Assembly (NCBI GenBank): GCA_046704385.1
Contig: JBJKSB010000090.1
Location: 1 to 64,000 of the forward strand
From: GH45 sp046704385
GTDB taxonomy: Bacteria; Bacteroidota; Bacteroidia; Bacteroidales; SZUA-534
Length of the DNA stretch: 64,000 bases
Direction: 5' to 3'
Under the pieces are notes generated by a model that saw nothing but the letters and a program-made list of their open reading frames with translations, searched no databases and was not told the origin of the DNA. Position numbers and translations under genes: made by a program. Position 1 is the stretch's first letter, and the number at the start of each line of letters is the position of its first letter. Positions 32,427 to 41,837 of this stretch are shown here, piece after piece.

Positions 32427-34925
32427 ATGAACAAAAAAATCCTCTCTTTTTTAATCCCATTCTGCCTTCTTTCCACGGTTCTTAAATCACAACAAGCTTC
32501 CGACAGTCTGTTTAATCCCAATATTTTACACGAAATAAGGCTGGAATTTGAACCAAACGATTTCTGGGATATCCTGCTCAAAAATTATAATGATAATACC
32601 GATTATAAATCAGGCAAACTAAAACCGCCTGTGCTGAAAAACAAGGAAGCACTGATGGAATATTTAAAAAACATGGAGGCTTCTGCATCAAAAAATGAAA
32701 TCCCCTATTTAGAAGCCAATGCGACCATTGATGGTAATCAGTTAGCGCATATTGGAGTCAGGCTAAAAGGTTTTTCATCGTTCTTTTCCGTAATGGGATA
32801 CAAAAAATCGCTAAAACTTGATTTTAATGCTTTTATTGATACCTTAAATTACAAGGGTTTAAAAAAAATAAATCTGAACAACGGCGTGGGTGATCCTTCC
32901 ATGCAACGTGATTTTATTTCTTATTATATGCTCAGAAAATCAGGAATTGTAGTTCCACGTTTATCGTTTGCCAAAGTGTATTTAAACGACAGATATTGGG
33001 GAGTTTACGAAATTGTGGAACAAGTTGATAAAACTTTTCTTGAGAACCACTTTGCCAGTGGAAAGGGGGACTTATATAAAACCATGGGCTGGAACTTACT
33101 GGATTATACCTCGGGAAATTTTATTGATTATAACGGAGTTGTTGAATTAAAAACCAATGAAGAAACCTCTGATGGTTCTTCATATATTAATTTTGTGAAA
33201 AGTATTCATGACTTAAGTAGCGACGAATTTTCCGACTCTATTCAAAAGCTCTTTTATACCGACTATTATTTCAAAGTTTTAGCGCTTGATATTATCAGTA
33301 AAAACTGGGATTCTTATATTGGTTACGGACGTAATTTTTACTTATATCAGGAACCCGTTTCCGGTTTATTTTATTGGATACCATGGGATTACAACCTTTC
33401 ATGGGATGGTAATCTGGATTTCAGTACAGAAATCAGCGATACCTGTGCTAATGACTACTCTTTTTTGATGGATACAATTGCGGATACCCTCAACTATACC
33501 CTTAATATAAATGGTTCCCATATGGTCTATCTTGCAGTTAATTATGGTGATGATAACTTCGATGAATTTTTTGATTTTGGTAATGGTGATACGATTCTTA
33601 GTATAAAAAAAAGTCATGCTTATAATCGTAAAGGAATTTATCCTGTCAATATAAATGGGTCGTACGACGATGGTTGCTATTTTAATAAATTGGAAAAAGC
33701 GATTATGATGGATACCTCACAACTGGAATGCAGCAGCATTCTTAATATGAACACGGCCTATTACCCTGATGATAAACGATATGATTCCATTTTTAAGAAA
33801 GATAATTTTTGTTGCAATTGTCGATGGGATAATATCTGTCAAAATAATTTTTCGAATAATTTAACCGGTGTGATTGATGATCCGGCTTATCAGATTGACT
33901 ATATTACCTCAGGACAGGTCTTAATTGAAAAACTATTTGCGAACAAATCGTTGAAAAACAGATATTTGGATATTTTTAAGTATATGCTCGATTCCATCTT
34001 TAATGTGCAAGAAATTAACCAGTTAATAACTAAGAACACCGATTTAATTCGTTCAGCAGTATATTCCGATACCAATTTCCTCTTTTCGGGTACTGATTTT
34101 GAAAATGATATCAATGCTATTTGCGAAAAGAATTCCACTGTTACAAGTTTAAACAGATTGCTTAAATTTCGGAAAAATGGATTAAACATAGAATATTCTT
34201 CCCTAAATCATAATGCACAACGCATTGAAATACCCGTTAGTTACAATCAAATAGTTATTAACGAGTTTCTGGCATCAAGCTCTGATAATGCCGATATAAC
34301 TTCAGATTGGATTGAATTATACAATAATACAAATCATATTGTACCCCTCAAAAAGGTGGGTTTATCAGATAATGAAGATGAACCCGGTAAATTCTTATTT
34401 CCTGATAATATGGCAATTAAGCCTAAAGGTTTTGTTTTAGTATGGGCCGATAAGAAGAATAAAAAAAATGGATTACACGCTGATTTTAAACTTGATGCCG
34501 ACGGTGAAAATATTATACTGAGCTATCAGGATACCACAAATTTGGATAAAATAACTTACCTGTACCAGGTAGCCGATTCAACAACCGGCAGATACCCCGA
34601 TGGAACAGGTAATTTCATGAGGTTGTTCCCCACTCCTGGTAAACCTAATTCATCGGTTTATATAAATATAGCTGAAACCGGGAAAATATTTGACTTAACT
34701 GTATACCCAAATCCAGCTACAACCGAACTTTCGGTTTTAAAAACAGAATTCTTACCTCCTTGTCGGGTGTCGATATATAATATTTATGGACATTTGTTAT
34801 TTTCGGAACAGGTTTACGACTCCCAAATTCAGCTTGGCCTGTTCGATTTTAGTGATGGTATTTATTCATTGGTTATTACCGACAAAAAAAATATCTATCG
34901 AACAGAATTTGTTGTTGAGAGGTAA
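32427..34925 (+). CDS. CotH-kinase family protein with lamin-tail domain and T9SS sorting signal
   Basis: An 832-residue secreted protein. The signal peptide is about residues 1-21. The CotH-type kinase-like domain (about 30-330) has 'IGVRLKGFSSFF', 'NLNNGVGDPSMQRDF', 'GVYEIVEQVD' and 'FYWIPWDYNLSWDG'. The middle (about 335-480) includes a Cys-rich stretch ('NFCCNCRWDNICQ'). A lamin-tail domain (about 610-730, 'VINEFLASSSDN.D..SDWIELYN') follows, then a type A T9SS C-terminal domain opening 'FDLTVYPNPA'. CotH of Bacillus phosphorylates spore-coat protein; the role of the Bacteroidota versions is not established. It stands alone, and outer-membrane release or surface anchoring via type IX secretion is expected. 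Confidence 0.88.
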   Translation: MNKKILSFLIPFCLLSTVLKSQQASDSLFNPNILHEIRLEFEPNDFWDILLKNYNDNTDYKSGKLKPPVLKNKEALMEYLKNMEASASKNEIPYLEANATIDGNQLAHIGVRLKGFSSFFSVMGYKKSLKLDFNAFIDTLNYKGLKKINLNNGVGDPSMQRDFISYYMLRKSGIVVPRLSFAKVYLNDRYWGVYEIVEQVDKTFLENHFASGKGDLYKTMGWNLLDYTSGNFIDYNGVVELKTNEETSDGSSYINFVKSIHDLSSDEFSDSIQKLFYTDYYFKVLALDIISKNWDSYIGYGRNFYLYQEPVSGLFYWIPWDYNLSWDGNLDFSTEISDTCANDYSFLMDTIADTLNYTLNINGSHMVYLAVNYGDDNFDEFFDFGNGDTILSIKKSHAYNRKGIYPVNINGSYDDGCYFNKLEKAIMMDTSQLECSSILNMNTAYYPDDKRYDSIFKKDNFCCNCRWDNICQNNFSNNLTGVIDDPAYQIDYITSGQVLIEKLFANKSLKNRYLDIFKYMLDSIFNVQEINQLITKNTDLIRSAVYSDTNFLFSGTDFENDINAICEKNSTVTSLNRLLKFRKNGLNIEYSSLNHNAQRIEIPVSYNQIVINEFLASSSDNADITSDWIELYNNTNHIVPLKKVGLSDNEDEPGKFLFPDNMAIKPKGFVLVWADKKNKKNGLHADFKLDADGENIILSYQDTTNLDKITYLYQVADSTTGRYPDGTGNFMRLFPTPGKPNSSVYINIAETGKIFDLTVYPNPATTELSVLKTEFLPPCRVSIYNIYGHLLFSEQVYDSQIQLGLFDFSDGIYSLVITDKKNIYRTEFVVER

Positions 34926-35112
34926 TATATTTCAAAACTTTTCCTTATTGTTTTACACGCTAAAATTTAATAAACTTGTATTTATCAATATTGTATAAAA
35001 TCCGCATTGGAATATTTCCGGCCTGATTAAAATTGGTGGATTTTAATCATTGATTTGGGTAGTATTTATTAAACAAAACGCATACTTTCTTTTAAACAAA
35101 ACTAACTGGATT

Positions 35113-38100
35113 ATGAAAACCTTTCATTTACAAAAAAAACTCCTTGCTTTTGCAGGACTATTGGTTTGTGTTGTACTTATGGCCTACAAAGCCGGCGAAA
35201 ATAAAGAGCAAATATCCAAATTACCCATTTATTTAAATACAGCTTATTCATTTGAAGAACGGGCTGCCGACTTAATTTCACGGCTTACCCCGGAGGAAAA
35301 AGAAAGTCTTTTGGGAAATAATATGGCGGCTATTCCAAGGCTTGGCATTAAATCATATAATGTTTGGAGCGAGGCTTTACACGGAATATTAGGTTTTGCT
35401 GATCCTGATGCAGGCCTGCAAGGACCTACCTCATTCCCCAACAGTGTGGCTTTAGGCGCATCGTGGGATCCCGACCTTATTCAAAGGGAAGCTTCAGCCA
35501 TTTCTGACGAAGCCAGGGCCATTAACCAAACCGGTACCAAAGGACTTACTTACTGGTCGCCGGTTGTTGAACCCGTAAGGGACCCCAGATGGGGGCGTAC
35601 CGGTGAATCGTATGGTGAAGACCCGTTTTTGGTAGAGCAGATTGCCGGGGGATTTGTAAGAGGTATGGTAGGCGATGACCCTGAATACCTTAAAACTGTT
35701 CCTTGTGCCAAACATTATTTTGCCAACAACAGCGAATTCGACCGTCATGTGAGCAGTTCAAATTTTGACAGCAGGGATATGCGTGAGTTTTATCTTGCAC
35801 CATATAAAAAACTGATCGAAAAAGATAATCTCCCTTCTATAATGTCATCGTACAACGCTGTTAATGGCGTTCCGACATCGGCAAGTCAGTTGTACCTTGA
35901 CACCATAGCCCGGCGCACTTATGGTTTAAAAGGCTATATTACCGGCGACTGTGCTGCTATTGAAGATATTTATACCGGCCACTATTACGTTAAAACTGCC
36001 GAAGAAGCCACTGCCAAAGGGCTTAAAGCCGGAGTTGATTCTGATTGCGGAAGTGTTTACCAACGTAATGCACTGTCTGCCCTTGATCAGGGATTAATAT
36101 CAATGGCCGATATCGATCGGGCACTTTTGCACATATTTACTGTTAGGATGCGGACAGGGGAATTCGATCCACCAGCCAAAGTTCCTTATGCCCTTTTCCA
36201 AACCGATATAGTAAATTCAATTGCTAATCAGAAGCTTGCCAAAGAAATAGCTACTAAAACTCTTGTTCTGCTAAAAAATAACATTGTTGCAAAAACAAAT
36301 CGCCAGGCACTGCCATTGTTTATCTCCGAATTAAAGAAAATTGCAGTTTTAGGCCCCCAGGCCGATCAGGTTGAATTGGGACCTTATTCAGGCAGGCCTG
36401 AACCTAAAAATATGGTTTCGCCTCTTGAAGGAATTAAAAAGTATATTGAAGATAAAGGTCTTAAAACCGAAGTAGTTCACAGCTCTGGTGGAAACACCGA
36501 CAGCAAAAGCAACCTGCTTTATGTGGCACGGTTTGAACTGCAAAAAACCGATGGAACCGTTGCCAAATATGACGCTACCAAATATGCTTCAGCTTCAAAA
36601 GGAATAACCATTGGTTCTGGCATGGGTGCCACCGAACAGATACGCAGTATTGATGATGGTGCCTGGACATCTTATAACAATATTGACCTAACCAATGTGG
36701 ATTCAATGGCATTTATGGTAAATATTCCTACCGAAGGAGGAATTATTGAGGTACATGTGGGTTCAACCGACGGGAACCTGGTTGCCACACTAAATGCAAC
36801 TGTTGCTGCCGGAGCAAAATCAGGGGGTGTTTTTGGCGGAGGAAGCATGATGAAAACCAAAGTTAATAAACTTGGACTTAATGAACCACAAACACTTTTC
36901 CTGGTTTATAAAGCCTCGCAGGATGCTCCGATTGATAACGAAACCCTTGAAAAGGCACGTACATCTGACGCAGCCATTGTTTTTGTAGGTACTGATGAAA
37001 AAACTGCCACCGAAGAAGCCGACCGGCTTACGTTGTTACTACCCGGAAACCAGGTTGAGCTTATCAAAGCTGTTGCTGCGGTTAATCCAAATACTATTGT
37101 GGTTATGCAGACCCTCGGATGTGTGGAAGTTGAAGAATTTAAAAATATCGAGAATATTCCGGGTATTCTTTGGGTTGGATACAATGGCCAGGCCCAGGGT
37201 GATGCCATTGCCAGCATTTTGTTTGGAGATGCCAATCCGGGAGGAAAATTAAACGCCACCTGGTATAAATCGGTTAACGACCTCCCTCCTATTACTGATT
37301 ATACCCTTCGCGGAGATAATGACAAAAATGGCCGTACGTTATGGTATTTCAATAAAGATGTTTCGTATGAATTCGGTTTTGGATTGTCGTATACAACCTT
37401 TAAATATAGCAATTTCAGCATCAGTAAAAATACAATTACCCCAAATGACCATATTACCATTAGTGTAGATGTAACCAACACCGGAAATTATGATGGTGAT
37501 GAAGTAGTTCAGGTTTACATGAAAACCCCGGATAGCCCTGCTGCACTGCAACGACCTATTAAAAGACTGAAAGGATTCAAACGGGTAACCATACCTGTAG
37601 GCCAGATTAAATCCGTAAACATCCCGATTGATTGTTCTGATCTGTGGTTCTGGGATATGAAGGACAATAAATTGACTTTTGACCAGGGTAAATATGTATT
37701 CGAAGTTGGTACATCATCAAAAGACATCAAAGGAACTGTTAGCGCAACTATGAATGGCAAATTAAAACCTGTTTTAAATACCGTGGTAGCCGAATGCGGA
37801 ACTATAGTATTAAAATCAAATGCCAGTGCCCAAACCAGCGTTACTGCCTCTATGACTGATGATAGTTTTTATGACTTATCAAAGGCTGATGTTACATATT
37901 CAAGTAACAACCCAAATGTTGCCAAAGTGGATAAAAACGGGCTGGTTACTGCTGCTGGCACAGGTGTGGCAACCATTATTGCTCATGTAACTGTTAATGG
38001 TAAAACAGAATCAGGCAGCTTTCCTGTAAAAGTGTTGCCTAACCTGAATGCAGCATCTATTTCAGTAAATAAAAAAGCGGTTCCGGGATTTAAACCGGAA

Positions 38101-38976
38101 GTAACCCAATACAGTTACCTGTTTAAAAAACCCGGCTCAAAAGCGCCATTGGTAAAGGCTAATCCGGCTGATGCAGATGTTGTTGCTGAGGTAAATCAGG
38201 CCAAGGGTGTACCCGGAACAGCTACTGTTTCCATTGTAGATTATACTACTTATGATAAAAAAGACTACATTTTGAATTTTGGGATAAACTCGACAAGCGA
38301 TGAGTTTAATACCAAAACGCTGGGTAAACAATGGAGCATAAAAAATGAAAATGCTTCAAACCGGAGCTTATCAAAAAAACCAGGATCGCTGGTTATAACA
38401 AGTGCAGAAGGTGATATTGCCGAAACTAACACCAATTATCAGAATTTAATATTACAAAGCGCCAATACCGATTGGACTATCGAAACCAAAATAGTTTGTT
38501 CAAGAAAACCAGCCGGATTTTTCCAAAATGCAGGTATTATTGCCTGTCAGGATGATGACAATTTTGTAAAACTTTCTTACAGGGCATTTTTTGGAAGAAG
38601 AGGTTCCCGTGGAAGAGGTACCGGTGAACAACCTGGAGCTGTGGAATTACTGATCGAGAACGGTGGTGATCAAAAACTGTCAGCCACACTAAGCATGGAT
38701 AGCATCATACACGATGATAATACTTTGTATTTAAAACTTGAGAAAAAAGGCAGCACTTATACTGCGTACTGTTCATCCGATGGTCAAAAATATGAGAAGG
38801 TCGGAAATGGTGATATTATATTAAAAGATATACAGGCAGGAATGCTTGTTTGCGACGGTGTGATGCCGGCAAGAATGACCCGTTACAGAAGGTTTTTCCA
38901 ACAGGGACAAAAACCGGAAACACCCTTTGATGTGGCTTTCGATTTTTTCCATATCACAAATAGTGGAATAAAATAA
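35113..38976 (+). CDS. Large multidomain GH3 glycosidase
   Basis: 1287 residues from the ATG at 35113, chosen because 'MKTFHLQKKLLAFAGLLVCVVL' is a normal signal peptide; the in-frame upstream extension to 35050 is not. The GH3 N-terminal barrel carries the nucleophile Asp279 in 'YITGDCAAIEDIY'. The GH3 C-terminal sandwich is split by an inserted carbohydrate-binding-like domain (about 475-600, 'ARFELQKTDGTVAKYDA'). Then come the FnIII-like domain ('SYEFGFGLSYTTFKYSNF'), a BIG2-type Ig domain ('ASAQTSVTAS'), a cadherin-like segment and a C-terminal concanavalin-like domain ('DEFNTKTLGKQWSI'). The family contains beta-glucosidases and beta-xylosidases. It is convergent with the SusD/SusC pair and probably belongs to the same polysaccharide locus. 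Specificity is undetermined. Confidence 0.9.
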   Translation: MKTFHLQKKLLAFAGLLVCVVLMAYKAGENKEQISKLPIYLNTAYSFEERAADLISRLTPEEKESLLGNNMAAIPRLGIKSYNVWSEALHGILGFADPDAGLQGPTSFPNSVALGASWDPDLIQREASAISDEARAINQTGTKGLTYWSPVVEPVRDPRWGRTGESYGEDPFLVEQIAGGFVRGMVGDDPEYLKTVPCAKHYFANNSEFDRHVSSSNFDSRDMREFYLAPYKKLIEKDNLPSIMSSYNAVNGVPTSASQLYLDTIARRTYGLKGYITGDCAAIEDIYTGHYYVKTAEEATAKGLKAGVDSDCGSVYQRNALSALDQGLISMADIDRALLHIFTVRMRTGEFDPPAKVPYALFQTDIVNSIANQKLAKEIATKTLVLLKNNIVAKTNRQALPLFISELKKIAVLGPQADQVELGPYSGRPEPKNMVSPLEGIKKYIEDKGLKTEVVHSSGGNTDSKSNLLYVARFELQKTDGTVAKYDATKYASASKGITIGSGMGATEQIRSIDDGAWTSYNNIDLTNVDSMAFMVNIPTEGGIIEVHVGSTDGNLVATLNATVAAGAKSGGVFGGGSMMKTKVNKLGLNEPQTLFLVYKASQDAPIDNETLEKARTSDAAIVFVGTDEKTATEEADRLTLLLPGNQVELIKAVAAVNPNTIVVMQTLGCVEVEEFKNIENIPGILWVGYNGQAQGDAIASILFGDANPGGKLNATWYKSVNDLPPITDYTLRGDNDKNGRTLWYFNKDVSYEFGFGLSYTTFKYSNFSISKNTITPNDHITISVDVTNTGNYDGDEVVQVYMKTPDSPAALQRPIKRLKGFKRVTIPVGQIKSVNIPIDCSDLWFWDMKDNKLTFDQGKYVFEVGTSSKDIKGTVSATMNGKLKPVLNTVVAECGTIVLKSNASAQTSVTASMTDDSFYDLSKADVTYSSNNPNVAKVDKNGLVTAAGTGVATIIAHVTVNGKTESGSFPVKVLPNLNAASISVNKKAVPGFKPEVTQYSYLFKKPGSKAPLVKANPADADVVAEVNQAKGVPGTATVSIVDYTTYDKKDYILNFGINSTSDEFNTKTLGKQWSIKNENASNRSLSKKPGSLVITSAEGDIAETNTNYQNLILQSANTDWTIETKIVCSRKPAGFFQNAGIIACQDDDNFVKLSYRAFFGRRGSRGRGTGEQPGAVELLIENGGDQKLSATLSMDSIIHDDNTLYLKLEKKGSTYTAYCSSDGQKYEKVGNGDIILKDIQAGMLVCDGVMPARMTRYRRFFQQGQKPETPFDVAFDFFHITNSGIK

Positions 38977-39055
38977 GTGAGATAAAACTTTGCCTTCAGC
39001 AACGATACAGTTAAACAATATTCATTGCTGAAGGTACTTATCAACAACCTAATCC

Positions 39056-40018
39056 ATGCTATCATTTAATTTTAGAATTATAATTCTTTTACTGGTTCAG
39101 TCACTTTTTATTAAAGCGCCAACCTTTTCAGATATTTTGCCTTCCACTGTTAATAATGACACAGGCCATTATGTTTCAATTGTTGCTTACCGCGATGGAT
39201 TTATTGCCGTAAGTTCCGAAGGAAAAATTGATTGGATATCAGTATCAGGAAAAATCGAACAATCGGAGGCAATTAAGGATATAAAACTAAAATGCATTAC
39301 TATTTATAATCAGCAAATTGTGGTTGCCGGCGATAATGGCTCTATCTATATTTCAGATAATGCAGAAACCTTTCGGTTATACGGACACGAAACCAATAAT
39401 GATATTAATACCCTTGTAGTATTTAAAGAAAATCTAATCGCCGGCACGAATAACGGAGTAATTCTGATTGGAGATAAAAATGGCTTTACCAATAAAATCA
39501 ATCTTCAACTTAAAGGAGACATTGTTTCGTTGTCAGCCAATCAAACTAAATGTTACGGTGTATCAAATAACGGATATATTATAACCTCCACCGACGGAAA
39601 TAACTGGGAAATTGTCGATTTTAATAAGCAATATTCTGGTTATTACCCATCGTGCCGTTTCACCAGGATACTGGCAACAAATAACCAAATAGTAATATCA
39701 GCAATACAAAACAACAAATTACCAGCTCTCTTTTACTCGATACACGGAACAATATGGACACAAAAGGAACTTTTAGGTACGAATGAAAATGGTGAAACTT
39801 CTTATTTAAAAGAAATTCCCAATGATATTTTTTATGATGAAACACAAGATCAATTTGTTCTGGTATGCAATAAAGGGGAAATCATGATATTACCCTCATG
39901 TTCACATTGTTATAAATTTTACAAACTTTCATGGGTAAATTTGACGGGCATTTCGGGAAACAAGAGCTCCATTATTGTAATAGGTAATTATAATTTTATA
40001 AAGGTTTTAAATTATTAA
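39056..40018 (+). CDS. Secreted beta-propeller-like protein, unknown function
   Basis: A 320-residue protein with an N-terminal hydrophobic signal (about 8-20), followed by repeats such as 'IVVAGDNGSIYISDNAETF', 'NLIAGTNNGVILIGDK' and 'YGVSNNGYIITSTDGNNWE', which resemble BNR/YCF48-type propeller blades. It begins 79 bases after the GH3 gene and is probably co-transcribed with it. It is unrelated in blade type to the PQQ-like propellers at 13-31 kb. A sugar-binding or scaffold role is a guess. Confidence 0.7.
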   Translation: MLSFNFRIIILLLVQSLFIKAPTFSDILPSTVNNDTGHYVSIVAYRDGFIAVSSEGKIDWISVSGKIEQSEAIKDIKLKCITIYNQQIVVAGDNGSIYISDNAETFRLYGHETNNDINTLVVFKENLIAGTNNGVILIGDKNGFTNKINLQLKGDIVSLSANQTKCYGVSNNGYIITSTDGNNWEIVDFNKQYSGYYPSCRFTRILATNNQIVISAIQNNKLPALFYSIHGTIWTQKELLGTNENGETSYLKEIPNDIFYDETQDQFVLVCNKGEIMILPSCSHCYKFYKLSWVNLTGISGNKSSIIVIGNYNFIKVLNY

Positions 40019-40027
40019 TCTGAGAAC

Positions 40028-40062
40028 AAAAAAGGCCACCTAAATAATTCAGGCGGCCTTTC
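40028..40062 (-). terminator. Terminator after susD
   Basis: Stem AAAGGCC-CCT / AGG-GGCCTTT with a short loop. On the minus strand it is followed by seven T, so it ends the leftward susCD transcript; it may also slow rightward transcription from the GH3 side. Confidence 0.75.
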
Positions 40063-40124
40063 CAACACAAATTTACTTAACTATCACCATTTATTACTAA
40101 GAAGAAATAATATTATTAAGTTAA

Positions 40125-41813
40125 CTATTGCCATGCAGGATACTGCTGAAGTACTCCTTTGGTAATACCTATTTCCTGGGCCGGAATTGGATAAAATTCA
40201 TGTTTACCAACCACAAATTCAACCTGATCACCATCAGCAAGAGTATGGTTTAAATATTTTGAAGCCAGGTTCCACCTAACTAAATCGAAGAAACGATGGC
40301 CTTCCAACGCTAATTCAACCAAACGTTCGTGAACAATATCATCATGTGTAACTGATGTTAAATCAGCTGGAACACCTGTATCGCCCGACATTCTTGCCCT
40401 GGTTCGAACCATATTAACATATTGTACGGCTTTTGCCTGGTTACCCAGTTCAAAATTAGCCTCAGCGGCAAACAGCACTACATCAGCGTAACGCATCAAT
40501 TTAATATTTATAGGCCCATCGGACCAACCTAATGAACTTTTCCAGAATTCATCATATGAACATTCATATTTTCTGGTGCTTCGGTGCAATCCTGTTCCTT
40601 CCTTAAGTAAATCATAATTTACTTTTCTCCAGGCCACACCTCCATCCTGAGCAACATTACATAAAACACTATCCCCATCTTCCATTACAGTAGCCTTATA
40701 CCTGGGATCGCCGGCTTCATATGAATTTACCAGAAAATCAGTGGGACACCACCATCCCCATCCGTAATCCACATGGTTCTGATTATCATTTCGCTCAATA
40801 ACCCTGGGGGCACACCAACGCACTAAACCTTCACCCCGGGTATCCCACCATTGTCGTCCATCCTGAGCATTCTGAACCTCAAAAACGCTTTCAGCTGAAT
40901 TATCGCCATCGAGCATAAAAATCCATTGATATCCTCCGGTATTTGGACCTCTCCATGTATTGAAACGCTCACCGTTAATTCCCACTAATTCATACTCATT
41001 CGAGTTAATTACACTTTCAGCCAGGTCTGCTGCTTTTTGCCATTCCTGGTTCAGCCCTTTAAAACGCTCATCTGCTGAACAATATTTAGCATACGATGAT
41101 TCATACAAATATACTTTTGCAAGCAATGATTTGGCAGCACCTTTGGAAGCGCGACCTATATTATTTGGTCCCCATTGGCTTTTTTCAGGTAAATCATTAA
41201 TGGCTATTTCCAAATCCTGCTTAATTAAATCGTACACCTCATAAATTTCATTCCTCGGGCTGTCAAATTCAGCAGGTTCCTGAACATGATCAACAACGGG
41301 TACACCACCATATAACTGTGTTAGTGTAAAATAATTAAAAGCCCTTAGAAAGTGTACTTCGGCCAAACGCTTCTTAATTAATCCTGCATTAAACGCAGGG
41401 TCGGTTTCGGCTGAAATTTTAGGCAATTCCTGCAAAGCCACATTACAATAGCCTATGGCACGATACAAATATCCCCAAGTCCATTCAAAAACATTTGCTT
41501 CAGATGGGGTATGCCTCAACTGGTCGATATGTTGAAATTCAGTAACATCAGTTTTGCCTCCTGCTCCTGCTTCAGCTTCATCAGAAGCAATACTGCCCAT
41601 GGTCATCATGATACATAAATCCCAGACTTTTTCCAGATTAAACATGGAATAACATACGGTTGTAGCCATATCGGCCGAAGTCATGGTTGAGTAAAATGTT
41701 TCGGCTGATGCTTTGGCTATGGGTTTGGTTTCTACAAAATCCTCTGAACATCCATTGGTTAAAAGTAACAGACTCATCAGTGGAAAAACTGCATATATAA
41801 TTTTCTTTTTCAT
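40125..41813 (-). CDS. SusD/RagB-type outer-membrane glycan-binding lipoprotein
   Basis: A 562-residue lipoprotein with lipobox Cys22 ('LTNGCSED'). The N-terminal SusD motif 'FYSTMTSADMATTVCYSMF' is followed by TPR-like helices ('AEVHFLRAFNYFTLTQLYGG') and the typical end 'RFFDLVRWN...YPIPAQEI...YPAWQ'. It sits on the cell surface and caps the SusC channel encoded immediately upstream, 24 bases away, delivering oligosaccharides. The nearby GH3 suggests a beta-linked glucan or xylan-type ligand. Confidence 0.95.
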   Translation of the reverse strand: MKKKIIYAVFPLMSLLLLTNGCSEDFVETKPIAKASAETFYSTMTSADMATTVCYSMFNLEKVWDLCIMMTMGSIASDEAEAGAGGKTDVTEFQHIDQLRHTPSEANVFEWTWGYLYRAIGYCNVALQELPKISAETDPAFNAGLIKKRLAEVHFLRAFNYFTLTQLYGGVPVVDHVQEPAEFDSPRNEIYEVYDLIKQDLEIAINDLPEKSQWGPNNIGRASKGAAKSLLAKVYLYESSYAKYCSADERFKGLNQEWQKAADLAESVINSNEYELVGINGERFNTWRGPNTGGYQWIFMLDGDNSAESVFEVQNAQDGRQWWDTRGEGLVRWCAPRVIERNDNQNHVDYGWGWWCPTDFLVNSYEAGDPRYKATVMEDGDSVLCNVAQDGGVAWRKVNYDLLKEGTGLHRSTRKYECSYDEFWKSSLGWSDGPINIKLMRYADVVLFAAEANFELGNQAKAVQYVNMVRTRARMSGDTGVPADLTSVTHDDIVHERLVELALEGHRFFDLVRWNLASKYLNHTLADGDQVEFVVGKHEFYPIPAQEIGITKGVLQQYPAWQ

Positions 41814-41837
41814 AATTCAAATTTTAAAGGTTATTTA

